In this document: positions 8,687-18,000 of the stretch, piece after piece
How the letters are laid out: each line of letters begins with the position of its first letter
Numbering within the stretch: the stretch's first letter is position 1
Origin: Desulfocicer vacuolatum DSM 3385
Lineage (GTDB): Bacteria > Desulfobacterota > Desulfobacteria > Desulfobacterales > Desulfobacteraceae
Length of the DNA stretch: 64,000 bases
Reading direction: 5' to 3'
Assembly (NCBI RefSeq): GCF_900176365.1
Contig: NZ_FWXY01000013.1
Coordinates: 62,001 to 126,000 of the forward strand
Translations under genes and position numbers: made by a program
Notes under the pieces: model-generated
The model's input: the letters and a program-made list of their open reading frames with translations, nothing else
Told to the model about the DNA's origin: nothing
The model's database searches: none

Positions 8687-8744
8687 CTGCACTTTTTGAT
8701 GAAGGAATTCTGGAAAATTGGGTATGTTTTTTGAAAAGTGTAAG
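8687..8744. repeat. R2 palindrome, copy 3 (ugpB-ugpA gap)
   Basis: CTGCACTTTTTGAT at 8687-8700 and GAAAAGTGTAAG at 8733-8744 form the R2 core, with the same inner sequence as the inverted copy at 13851-13912 (GAAAATTGGGTATGTTTTTTG). It sits in the 266-base gap inside the ugp operon and could separate expression of the receptor from that of the permeases. Confidence 0.6.
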
Positions 8745-8877
8745 ATGGGAGATGGTGCATGTTACATTTTTTTGGCTCAATGAGCGATGTTGTGATCATG
8801 TTTTTTTATCAATAACCTTTGCGAGAAAAACTGGCATTTGTTTCAATCTAATGAAGCAGGTGGAAAATTTTTTACCA

Positions 8878-9768
8878 ATGATTAAACGATCTTTTTTTAA
8901 ATCAAAATACATTCCTTATCTGTTGATTTTACCTCAGCTGCTCATTACACTTACTTTTTTTTATTGGCCTGCCATCCAGGGTTTAATCCAGTCCTTTCTT
9001 CTCAGCGACCCCTTTGGCAGACGCAGTACCTTTGTATGGTTTTATAATTATATTGAGCTGTTCACAGATCCTCTGTATTTAAAATCCATCATGATCACAT
9101 TGATTTTCAGTGTGCTGGTGGCTGGGGTCTCACTTTTTTTGGGCCTGTTCATTGCCACTATGGCCAATCGAGCGCTTAAAGCCAAAGCGGTGGTGCGAAC
9201 TTTGCTCATTTGGCCCTACGCAGTGGCTCCTGCCATATCCGGTATATTGTGGCTTTTCCTTTTACACCCTTCCTATGGCATTGTGGCTCTTGGTATTAAA
9301 AACTGGCTGGGAATTGACTGGAATCCCGTGCTCAAGGGAAGTGATGCCATGATCATGGTTACCCTGGCCAGTGCCTGGAAGCAGATCAGTTATAATTTTG
9401 TTTTTTTTGTGGCAGGTATGCAGGCCATTCCAAAATCCCTGATAGAGGCAGCTGCCATTGACGGAGCAAGTCCCCTTCGCAGGTTCTGGTCCATCACCTT
9501 TCCCCTTTTATCGCCCACTTTTTTCTTTTTGTCGGTGATGAACATTATCTACTCCTTTTTTGAAACATTTGGTATTATTCACACCGTCACCCAGGGAGGG
9601 CCCGGAGGGTCCACCAATATAATGGTATACAAGGTGTATCAGGATGGATTTGTGGGCTTAAACATGGGGGCGTCCTCTGCTCAATCCGTGGTGCTCATGT
9701 CTCTTATCATCCTCATCACTGTGATTCAGTTTAAATTTGTTGAAAAAAAAGTACAATATACAGGTTAA
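8878..9768 (+). CDS. ugpA: ABC transporter permease, UgpA type
   Basis: This is one of the two membrane subunits of the Ugp-type importer. The frame is open back to 8731, but the family starts at MIKRSFFKSKYIPYLLILP. From ATG 8878 the protein is 296 residues, matching E. coli UgpA at 295. About six membrane segments are visible. The EAA loop that docks on the ATPase is EAAAIDGASPLRRFWSITFPLL near residue 200. An AGGTGG lies 15 bases upstream, farther than ideal, so the start is not certain. ugpE follows after four bases. Confidence 0.85.
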   Translation: MIKRSFFKSKYIPYLLILPQLLITLTFFYWPAIQGLIQSFLLSDPFGRRSTFVWFYNYIELFTDPLYLKSIMITLIFSVLVAGVSLFLGLFIATMANRALKAKAVVRTLLIWPYAVAPAISGILWLFLLHPSYGIVALGIKNWLGIDWNPVLKGSDAMIMVTLASAWKQISYNFVFFVAGMQAIPKSLIEAAAIDGASPLRRFWSITFPLLSPTFFFLSVMNIIYSFFETFGIIHTVTQGGPGGSTNIMVYKVYQDGFVGLNMGASSAQSVVLMSLIILITVIQFKFVEKKVQYTG

Positions 9769-9772
9769 TATT

Positions 9773-10693
9773 ATGGTTGAACGCACGCCGCTTCTGGATA
9801 TTTTTACCTATTTGTTTTTAATGGCAGGTATTCTCATAGTCGGGTTTCCCATTATTTACAGCCTCATTGCCGCCACTCAAACCCTGGAAGATGTTTCAAA
9901 GGTGCCCATGCCCCTGATTCCTGGGGATCAATTTTGGGTGAATATGCAGGAGGCCTGGTCACGGGGGGATCTTGGAACCCAGATCATGAACTCCTTTATC
10001 ATGGCAACGGGCATCACCATGGGAAAGATTACCATTTCAATTTTGGGCGCATTTTCCATTGTTTACTTTGATTACCGATTCCGGGCTGTGGCCTTTGCCT
10101 CGGTTTTCTGCACCTTGATGCTGCCGGTGGAAGTAAGAATCATGCCCACCTATGAGGTGGCTGCCAATGTGTTAGGGCCGTTGCAGGCTCTGTGGGATTT
10201 TTTACACCTTAATGCCGTGGTTTCCTGGTTTACCGCCAATGAATTTGAACTGGCTCTGGATTGGAGTTTGCTGGACAGCTATACAGGATTAATTCTCCCT
10301 CTGATTGCATCAGCCACCTGTACTTTTTTATTCCGACAATTTTTTTTAACGGTGCCAGAGGAACTGTGTGAGGCGGCAAAGATGGATGGAGCCTCCCCCA
10401 TGACTTTTTTTAGAAAAATTTTATTGCCCTTGTCCAAAACCAATATAGCAGCCCTGGTGGTTATTGAATTTGTGTATGGTTATAATCAGTATCTATGGCC
10501 CCTTCTCATCACCACCAACCCCAAAATGACAACAGCGGTCATTGGGCTTCAAAATCTTATTCCCCAGGCAGATGATTTACCAGAGTGGAACCTGGCCCTG
10601 GGGGCGGCCATTCTGGTTATGCTGCCACCGGTGCTTGTGGTACTTTTTATGCAACGCTGGTTTGTTAAGGGACTCATAGAGAAAGAAAAATAA
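9773..10693 (+). CDS. ugpE: ABC transporter permease, UgpE type
   Basis: This is the second membrane subunit of the Ugp-type importer. ATG 9773 (MVERTPLLDIF) follows the ugpA stop by four bases; the frame extends to 9737 inside ugpA but without support. The 306-residue protein is longer than E. coli UgpE (281), with an extra stretch around residues 140-165 (LNAVVSWFTANEFELALDWS) between membrane segments. The EAA loop is CEAAKMDGASPMTFFRKILLPL near residue 205. An R3 palindromic element lies directly downstream, before dctP. Confidence 0.85.
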   Translation: MVERTPLLDIFTYLFLMAGILIVGFPIIYSLIAATQTLEDVSKVPMPLIPGDQFWVNMQEAWSRGDLGTQIMNSFIMATGITMGKITISILGAFSIVYFDYRFRAVAFASVFCTLMLPVEVRIMPTYEVAANVLGPLQALWDFLHLNAVVSWFTANEFELALDWSLLDSYTGLILPLIASATCTFLFRQFFLTVPEELCEAAKMDGASPMTFFRKILLPLSKTNIAALVVIEFVYGYNQYLWPLLITTNPKMTTAVIGLQNLIPQADDLPEWNLALGAAILVMLPPVLVVLFMQRWFVKGLIEKEK

Positions 10694-10720
10694 TGGCGTT
10701 TGTAGCCGTTTTTATGAAAA

Positions 10721-10906
10721 ACTCAACTTTCGGTGTTCGCATTTCGTGGTGGGGTCAGGCTTTCGTTATTGACATTATCGAGGCTTTTTCCGTTGGCAAA
10801 GGCCTTGGTCGATAACATCAATAACAAAAGCCTGACCCCGTGGGCACACTGAGCCCATCGGTACATTTAAAAATGCTGGCTTTGAAATGAAGCCCGAAAG
10901 TTGAGT
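10721..10906. repeat. R3 long palindromic element, copy 1
   Basis: The 186-bp element is bounded by the inverted ends CTCAACTTTCGG and CCCGAAAGTTGAG. Inside, 10751-10839 folds into an 89-nt hairpin that pairs almost to its apex: GGGGTCAGGC at 10751-10760 with GCCTGACCCC at 10830-10839, then GTTATTGA with TCAATAAC. A copy lies at 55664-55850 with about eight differences, two of which form a compensatory pair. It carries no gene. Confidence 0.85.
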
Positions 10907-10928
10907 GAAAAAAAAAGGATGATCTATT

Positions 10929-11900
10929 TTGAAAAAAACATTGGTATTTTTGTTGATTGTATTATTTTTTGCCACCACAGCTTCGGCAAGTATGAAAATC
11001 AAGCTGGCTGTTGTGACAAAACCGGGTTCTGCCCAGAATATTGTGGCAGATAAATTTAAAGAACTCATTGAAGCCCGTTCCCAGGGAGAAATAACAGTTA
11101 AGGTGTTTCACTCTGCCTCACTGGGCAATGAAACAGAAATTCTTCAACAGATTCAGATGGGAACTGTGGAAATGGGCATCATCACCGCAGGCCCTTTTGA
11201 TACCTTTGACCCCATTGTCCGGGTTGTGAATTATCCTTTTTTATTTAAAGACAATGACCAGGCAGACTTGATTCTGGATGGCCCTTTGGGGCAGGAAATC
11301 CTTAAAAGTCTTGAAACATCAGGGTTTAAGGGGCTGCATTTTTCAGAAAACGGATTTCGGAATTTGACCAATAGTAAAAAAGCGGTGAAAACCCCCGATG
11401 ACATCAAAGGGCTTAAAATCCGGGTCATGGCATCTGCGCTTCATAAAACCATCTGGCAGACATTGGGTGCCAACCCCACGCCCATGCCCTGGCCCATTTA
11501 CACGGAGCTTGAACAAAGCGTCATTGACGGTCAGGAAAATCCTTTGTGGGTGATGGAGGTGTACAAGTTTTATGAGATTCAAAAGTACATGACCATGACC
11601 CGTCATGTCTATTCGTCCCACATTGATGTGGCTGGACTGAAATGGTGGAATGCCCTTTCTGATGACAACCGGGCCCTCATTGCCGGCGCAATAAAAGACG
11701 CAGCAATTTTTCAACGGACAGATAACCGGGCCAAGAATGCCGGTCGCATGGCTTTGCTTGGAAAAAAGGGGATGATCATTGAACAGCATCCTGATGTAAC
11801 CGCCTTCAGGGCCCGGGTGGCGGATTTGAAAAACATGGACCTTTACAGTGATCCCCGGGTGAATGCCCTGCTGATAAAAATGATTGAGGCCACCCGATAA
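10929..11900 (+). CDS. dctP: TRAP transporter substrate-binding protein DctP
   Basis: This is the periplasmic receptor of a tripartite ATP-independent transporter for an organic acid. The signal peptide runs from MKKTLVFLLIVLFF to a likely cut after TTASA near residue 21. The family arginine that binds the carboxylate is probably in GLKIRVMAS near residue 155. Length is 323 residues, normal for DctP. The start is TTG 10929, with AAAGGA 8 bases upstream. dctQ follows after 24 bases. Uptake uses an ion gradient, not ATP. The substrate (C4-dicarboxylate or another acid) is not readable from sequence. Confidence 0.88.
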   Translation: MKKTLVFLLIVLFFATTASASMKIKLAVVTKPGSAQNIVADKFKELIEARSQGEITVKVFHSASLGNETEILQQIQMGTVEMGIITAGPFDTFDPIVRVVNYPFLFKDNDQADLILDGPLGQEILKSLETSGFKGLHFSENGFRNLTNSKKAVKTPDDIKGLKIRVMASALHKTIWQTLGANPTPMPWPIYTELEQSVIDGQENPLWVMEVYKFYEIQKYMTMTRHVYSSHIDVAGLKWWNALSDDNRALIAGAIKDAAIFQRTDNRAKNAGRMALLGKKGMIIEQHPDVTAFRARVADLKNMDLYSDPRVNALLIKMIEATR

Positions 11901-11924
11901 GCCGGGAATGGCTGGAATCAAAAT

Positions 11925-12413
11925 ATGATAAGATTTTTTCAAACTCTCAGCGATGGCATAAACCGCAGGGTGGAAGCACTGCTTTTTGTCATGGGGGGCA
12001 CCATGACCTTGATTGTGGTGGTACAGGTGTTTTCCAGATATGTTCTTAATCACTCTCTATTCTGGTCCGAAGAGTTGGCCCGTTTTCTTCTGGTGTGGCT
12101 GACCTTTATGGGGGCTTGTGTGGGGTATCACAAGGGTGTGCATCCCGGTGTGGATGTCTGCTTTAAAAGATTTTCCCCCCGGGGGCAACAATGGGCCATG
12201 GTGGGAATTCATCTGGCTTCTCTGTTGCTGTTTGGGGTGATGGTGATCAAAGGAATCAGCTTTGCCTGGTTTATAAGGCTTCAGATTTCTCCGGCACTCT
12301 CCCTTCCCAAATGGATTCTCATGGGTATTGTTCCCCTGGCCGGAGTGGTGCTTATGATACATGGTGTGCGATTTCTGCTGGAGGCCCTCCATGGCCAAGA
12401 TTTGATGGATTAG
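11925..12413 (+). CDS. dctQ: TRAP transporter small membrane subunit DctQ
   Basis: This four-helix membrane subunit holds the receptor-facing side of the TRAP permease. The 162-residue protein has four hydrophobic segments and the family stretch ARFLLVWLTFMGACVGYHKGVHPGVD. It ends in UAG at 12411-12413. The next three codons and the GTG start of dctM are in the same frame with no other stop, so UAG decoding would give one DctQM fusion, a form known in other TRAP systems. A ribosome site (AGGA, 12412-12415) before GTG also allows ordinary separate translation, and this is the default reading. Confidence 0.85.
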   Translation: MIRFFQTLSDGINRRVEALLFVMGGTMTLIVVVQVFSRYVLNHSLFWSEELARFLLVWLTFMGACVGYHKGVHPGVDVCFKRFSPRGQQWAMVGIHLASLLLFGVMVIKGISFAWFIRLQISPALSLPKWILMGIVPLAGVVLMIHGVRFLLEALHGQDLMD

Positions 12414-12422
12414 GATGGTATT

Positions 12423-13700
12423 GTGACTGCGCCGCTGTTGATTATAACCCTGTTTTTTCTTTTTGCCATGAACACCCCCATTGCCATTGCCATTGGGGTT
12501 TCATCCCTGGTGAGCATTCTGGTTCAAGGGGACTATCCCCTGATGGTGATGATCCAGCGCATGGTGTCGGGTACCGATTCCTTTCATCTCATGGCGGTGC
12601 CGTTGTTCATGTATGCCGGGGTGATCATGGAGGCCGGCGGCATCAGCCAGAGACTCATTGATTTTGCCAATGCTTTGGCTGGCTGGCTGCCCGGGGGGCT
12701 GGCTGCTGTCACCATTGTTTCTGCCATGTTTTTTGCCGGAATTTCCGGTTCGGCTGCTGCTGATGCCGCTGCTGTGGGGGCTGTATTGATTCCAGCCATG
12801 AAGCGTTCCGGGTATGACTCTGATTTTGCAGCGGCAGTGCAGGCTTCAGGGGGCTCATTGGGGGTGGTGATTCCCCCCTCCATTCCCATGATTATCTTTG
12901 GATTCCTCACCGGTGCCTCCATTGGTCAGCTTTTTGCCGCCGGTATTTTGCCGGGCCTGCTCATTGCTGTCACGCTGATTGGTGTTTCCACCTTTGTTTC
13001 CCGGCGCAGGGGGTATGCCCCGGACACCCGGTTTTCGTTGAAAAATATTTTTATTACCTTCAGGCGCGCCTTTCTGGCCCTGGGGGCGCCTTTGATCATC
13101 CTGGGCGGAATTTTAACCGGCGTGTTTACAGCCACAGAATCGGCGGCCGTGGCCGTGGCCTATGCCCTGTTTGTTTCCATGGTGATTTACAGAAAAATTA
13201 GTATAGGCGATCTGTTTCATCTTTTCAGGGATGGGTCTGTCACCGCCTCCATCGTCATGTTTATCATTGCCACCGCCTCGGTGTTCAGCTGGATCGCCGC
13301 CATGGAGGATCTTCCCGGTGCCCTGGCAGGCAGTCTCATGGAAATAACCGATAATCCGGTGCTTCTTCTGCTTTTAATCAATGGAGTGCTTCTTGTGGCC
13401 GGTACCTTTGTGGAAACCACGGCCGCCTTAATTCTGCTGGTACCCATGATTACGGCCATGCTGCCTTCTCTGGGTATTGACATGGTTCAACTGGGGGTCA
13501 TTGTGGTGACCAACCTCTCCATTGGCATGCTCACCCCGCCCATGGGCATTTGCCTCATTGTGTCGTGCAGTATTTCCGGGGACTCCCTGGGGGCTGTGAG
13601 TCGACGGGTATTGCCTTTTTTGCTCGTCTTGATCATTGATCTTCTTATCATTACCTTTTATTCTCCAGTCACCATGTGGATGGCCCGCTTGGTTCGTTGA
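12423..13700 (+). CDS. dctM: TRAP transporter large permease subunit DctM
   Basis: DctM is the 12-helix transport channel of the TRAP system, driven by the sodium or proton gradient. The 425-residue length is normal. Typical stretches are GISGSAAADAAAVGAVLIPAM near residue 110, GGSLGVVIPPSIPMIIFG near residue 145 and LTPPMGICLIVSC near residue 365. The start GTG 12423 is four codons after the dctQ stop and in frame with it, with AGGA just upstream. An R2-type repeat with a 105-base insert follows the gene. Confidence 0.9.
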   Translation: MTAPLLIITLFFLFAMNTPIAIAIGVSSLVSILVQGDYPLMVMIQRMVSGTDSFHLMAVPLFMYAGVIMEAGGISQRLIDFANALAGWLPGGLAAVTIVSAMFFAGISGSAAADAAAVGAVLIPAMKRSGYDSDFAAAVQASGGSLGVVIPPSIPMIIFGFLTGASIGQLFAAGILPGLLIAVTLIGVSTFVSRRRGYAPDTRFSLKNIFITFRRAFLALGAPLIILGGILTGVFTATESAAVAVAYALFVSMVIYRKISIGDLFHLFRDGSVTASIVMFIIATASVFSWIAAMEDLPGALAGSLMEITDNPVLLLLLINGVLLVAGTFVETTAALILLVPMITAMLPSLGIDMVQLGVIVVTNLSIGMLTPPMGICLIVSCSISGDSLGAVSRRVLPFLLVLIIDLLIITFYSPVTMWMARLVR

Positions 13701-13725
13701 GCCTTTTCCGGAATTTTCAACACCT

Positions 13726-13912
13726 TTCATACAACTTCAAAAGTAGTGCTTTGTCATTTTTAATACTTAGAATCGCCGATTTTTAGAGATGCCGTGGTGT
13801 AATGTTGTGCGGTATGCACTATCCTAAATTTTAGCCTTGACCATGCAGTGGTCTGTATTTTTTGATCAAGTTTTCCCGGGAAATGGGTGTGTTTTTCTGA
13901 AAAGTGTGAACT
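13726..13912. repeat. R2 repeat, copy 4, inverted, with a ~105-bp insert
   Basis: The R2 tail (ttcatacaacttcaaaagtagt, 13726-13747) and core (13851-13912, ttgatcaagttttcccggg to gaaaagtgtgaact) lie in the orientation opposite to copy 1. About 105 bases separate them where copy 1 has none. A related insert is seen at 42263-42368. Shared parts include taatgttgtg/taatgctttgtg, aatcctaaat-like text and CTTGACCATGCAG. Confidence 0.6.
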
Positions 13913-14014
13913 TAAAAATGAAGCATGCCGAAATTTCTTATTAATTAATTGATTATGCTCAATGTTGGGTTTATAACACAAGGTGTGAGAATCCAAAAAC
14001 CACAGGAGGTGGGT

Positions 14015-15019
14015 ATGACCATAAAAATTGGTATTAACGGTTTCGGCAGAATCGGCAGAAACATTTTTCGTGCCATTGGTAAAGATAAAGCCTTTGCTGA
14101 TGTGGAAGTGGTTGCCATCAATGATTTAACAGATAATAAAACCCTGGCACATCTGCTTAAGTATGATTCGGTCATGGGAACCTTTGAAGGAGAGATCACC
14201 GGTGACGACACCGGTATCACCGTGGATGGACGTCACATTGCCGTGTCCGGCCATCGCTCCCCCGGTGATATTCCCTGGGGGGATCTTGGGGTGGCGTATG
14301 TGGCGGAGTGTACCGGTATTTTCCGGGATGGTGAGTCGGCCCAGGCCCATCTGGATGCCGGGGCCAAAAAGGTGGTGATTTCTGCCCCGGCCAAGGGAGG
14401 GGTTAAAACCCTGGTCATGGGGGTGAACGAGGAAGAGTATGACCCCACTCGGCACCATGTGGTGTCCAATGCCTCCTGTACCACCAATTGCCTGGCACCG
14501 GTGGCCCGGGTGATTCTGGATAATTTTGGTATAAAACGGGGCTTGATGACCACCATCCATGCCTACACCGGGGATCAGCGCCTTCTTGATTTTCCCCACA
14601 GTGATTTAAGGCGGGCAAGAGCTGCAGGACTTTCCATGATTCCCACCAAAACCGGTGCGGCCGCTGCCGTTTCCCTGGTTATTCCGGAGTTGAAAAATAA
14701 ATTTGACGGCCTTGCCGTGCGGGTTCCAACCCCCAATGTATCCTTGGTGGATGCGGTGATGGAGGTGGAAAAAGAGACAACGGTGCAGGAGGTGAACCAG
14801 GCACTGAAGGCGGCATCCGGGCGATATCTGGGATACTCTGATCTTCCCCTGGTTTCCATGGATTATCAGGGAGACCCCCATTCATCTGTGGTGGATGCGG
14901 ACTCCACAAAGGTCATTGGAACCACGGTGAAGGTGATGAGCTGGTATGACAATGAATGGGGCTACTCCAACCGGATGCTGGATTTGATTCTATACATGGA
15001 AGCCATGAAGCCTTTATGA
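14015..15019 (+). CDS. gap: Glyceraldehyde-3-phosphate dehydrogenase
   Basis: GAPDH interconverts glyceraldehyde-3-phosphate and 1,3-bisphosphoglycerate with NAD and phosphate. The NAD fold starts KIGINGFGRIGRN. The catalytic cysteine is in SNASCTTNCLAP near residue 155, and the phosphate-site RVPTPNVSLVD and the end SWYDNEWGYSNRM are standard. From ATG 14015, after the ribosome site AGGAGGTG at 14004-14011, the protein is 334 residues, the usual length. The frame is open back to 13949 without reason to use it. The large dikinase-like gene follows 22 bases later and is probably cotranscribed. Confidence 0.93.
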   Translation: MTIKIGINGFGRIGRNIFRAIGKDKAFADVEVVAINDLTDNKTLAHLLKYDSVMGTFEGEITGDDTGITVDGRHIAVSGHRSPGDIPWGDLGVAYVAECTGIFRDGESAQAHLDAGAKKVVISAPAKGGVKTLVMGVNEEEYDPTRHHVVSNASCTTNCLAPVARVILDNFGIKRGLMTTIHAYTGDQRLLDFPHSDLRRARAAGLSMIPTKTGAAAAVSLVIPELKNKFDGLAVRVPTPNVSLVDAVMEVEKETTVQEVNQALKAASGRYLGYSDLPLVSMDYQGDPHSSVVDADSTKVIGTTVKVMSWYDNEWGYSNRMLDLILYMEAMKPL

Positions 15020-15041
15020 TGGTATTTTGCGGGAGGGTGTG

Positions 15042-18000
15042 ATGGAGCGGGTGTCATTTTCTCAGTTTGTTGAATCATCGGATGCCCTCCGGGCCAATTT
15101 AATGGAGACCGCCCAGGAGGTGGTTGTTCGCAGGGAGTATCAACTTCTTCTGGATATTGTGGCGGATTTTCGCGGTATCCATAATCAGCTTGAGCTGCTG
15201 CTCACAGAGGTGTGTCATACGTATCGAAATTGGGAGTTGCTGTTACCCCAGTTGAGAAATTTTACCCTTAAAAACAGCAATTACTACAAGCGACATCCCA
15301 AAGGGCCTGAAGCCTTTGGGATTTTCAGCAGCATCTATCTGGATGCCTTGAAAGAATCCATCAGAAAAGAGGGGCTGCCCTCCCGTTTAATGGAATCCCT
15401 CTTTGCCTGGGTGGATAAATTTATCACTCTTTTTTCCGGGGAAGACTTAAGAGAATATCAAACCGTTCTCAGTGGTCTGTTTGATGATTTGATCAGCCTT
15501 GGTAAGGCCCATGACGGGCTTATAATTTTCATGGTACAGGGCCGGATACCCATGCAGCGGGTGGCCCGTCGCCTGCTGGCATTGCAAAAAGAGATATCCC
15601 CCACCCTTGATCATTGTTCCCTTGCGCGGCTTATGACCTTTATTCTGGACAATAATTACCGTTACTGGCTGGAAGAAGAGGACCCCATGTTGTGGTTCCA
15701 TGCCGAGTGCCGGGATCTTTGCCATGATATTCCCACCATGGAATTGTTTGAAGCCATATCCCATGAAGCCCTGGTAAAATATCGTACATCCCTTGCAGAC
15801 ATTGACCCGGAATCCAATGACAATAACGATTTGAACCGGTTGATGGACCTGCCTGCCCATGTGGATTTTGTCAAGGTTTACAAGGAGATTTCCACCCGCA
15901 TTACCCGGACAAAACCTGCCGGATCCCCATGTGAAGAACAGTCTTCCCATGGGGAAATTGTTCCGGATACAACCATGGTGTACGAACACCAGAAGCTCAT
16001 GTTTTTGTTCAGAATCATGGACACAAGCGGTCTTTATCTCATCCATGAAGAGACTCTGAGGACCATTAATCAAGGCCTTGTGAGGTTAATCCGGCAACAG
16101 CCCTTTGAGGATATTGAAGCTTTTTTGCTCACCACTTTTCAGTTGTTAAAGGTTAATGTCAGAAAATTTCCCCACACCTCCTTAAAATGCATTGAAATTT
16201 TGGGAGAAGAGGTTTTTAAACGGGGAAATTCCCGCATGGTGGAGGCTTTTTTGTGGGAGGCTGTGCGCTTTGGATTCCAACATGCCGGTGTCACCGGCAT
16301 TGACGAAGACTGGCAACCCATAACCAATCCGGCCCATTTGACCAATATCCGGGTGTGGTTGCACCTGATCACCCGGGAGCCCAAATGGTGTGCCACCCTT
16401 TTTTCTGCATTGATCATTCATCTCAAGCTTGCCGGTACCTGTGTGAAAGATACAGATCTGTTCCAGCGCGATATTTCTCATCTGTTAAATCATCCCATTG
16501 AACCGGTGTATAACCTGGTGAAGCAGTTTGCCAAATTAATGCCTGTTTTTTACAATGAAATCGGTGCTGAAGGGGAGTTGCGTTATGTTTCCACGGAGCT
16601 GGATGAGATTCATAAACGTAAGGATCGCCTTATCCATTTTCTGCGAAAACAGAGTCATGTGGAAAGTTCCAATCTCATTGTGGATTTTATCCAGGAAATA
16701 TTCATTTTCTGGAGAACCCGGGACAAGGCGCGGCTGGAACCCATCCTTCCCCAGGAGGTGCTGGAGGAGGTGGCCGTCACCGGCCCCTTTATTGACGAAC
16801 AGCATCTACTGGTTGGTCGTATTCAAAAAGAATTTAAATTTAATACCGTTGAAGACCTTCTGGCATGGCAAAAGAAGGATCGAAAAAAATACCTTGACCT
16901 TCAAAAGGATATTTCCCCGGGGGAACGGCGGCGATTTGACCTCATGGTTCAAATGTACAAGCTGCTTCATCAAAAATATAATTTAAGTTTCCAGGAACTT
17001 CGTTCGGAGCTTATGGATGCCCAGAAAGAGGGCTTTGACGGGATGTCGTCCCTGGCTGATACCCTTGAAAACGGGAATACGGAAAAATCCTTAAAAGCCT
17101 TGTTAACATGCCTGGAAGATCTTAAAGAGATTATTCTTTCCTCTGAAACCTTTCCTGCCAAGGAGGCCATTTATCACAAGCGCCACATTGCCGTGGATAT
17201 TCCTTCGGTGTACGGGCGGTACCAGGAACGAAAATTTGACAGCCTGAGCCTCACCTTTCGCATGGAAAATCTGGCCGGTGTGCTCCTTGAAAAATTACCG
17301 GCCACGGTGAACTTGTCTTTTATCACCCAAGCCACTTTTTTTCGCATTGTCTCCTGTCTGAAACTGTTCATGCGGGCCCTGGCCGTGGACGGCATCACTT
17401 CCCGACGTCTGGACACCTATCTTTCCATTTTGCAAAGTTCCCTGAAGATCCGGCGTTTTTCCTACACCCAGTACCTGGATATTTTCCGGGGACTGTCCGA
17501 AGGGGTAAAGGATGTTATCTATGCCCACTATACCAATATCCACCAGAATAATCTGTCCATCATCATTCCCCAGATAGGCCGGGACAATCTTTTGGGACGA
17601 TATCGTTCCAAATGGAGTGACGATGATATGGTGAACACCACCCACCGTCTTTCCGAAGATTTTTTCCGGGATCTTATCTCCTCCACCTTTGGACTTCAGC
17701 ACCTGGATAATTTCATCACCCGGATCATACAGACCCTGGAGCGCCAGCGGGATGTTCTGGATGAGCGTCTCCTGGATCTGCTCATGTCCTATAATCCGGA
17801 GAAAACAGTTTCCATGCTCCACGATGTGAATGTCCACACCCATGATCTTATTCATTTGAGCAATAAAGGCTATAACCTGGTGACACTTACCGGTTTGAAT
17901 TTGCCAGTGCCCCCGGCATTTATTATCACCACCGAGGTGTTCCGCTGTCGGGAGGTGATCCATGGGTTCAACAAGGCAAAAGTGGAGTTCATACGCCGGG

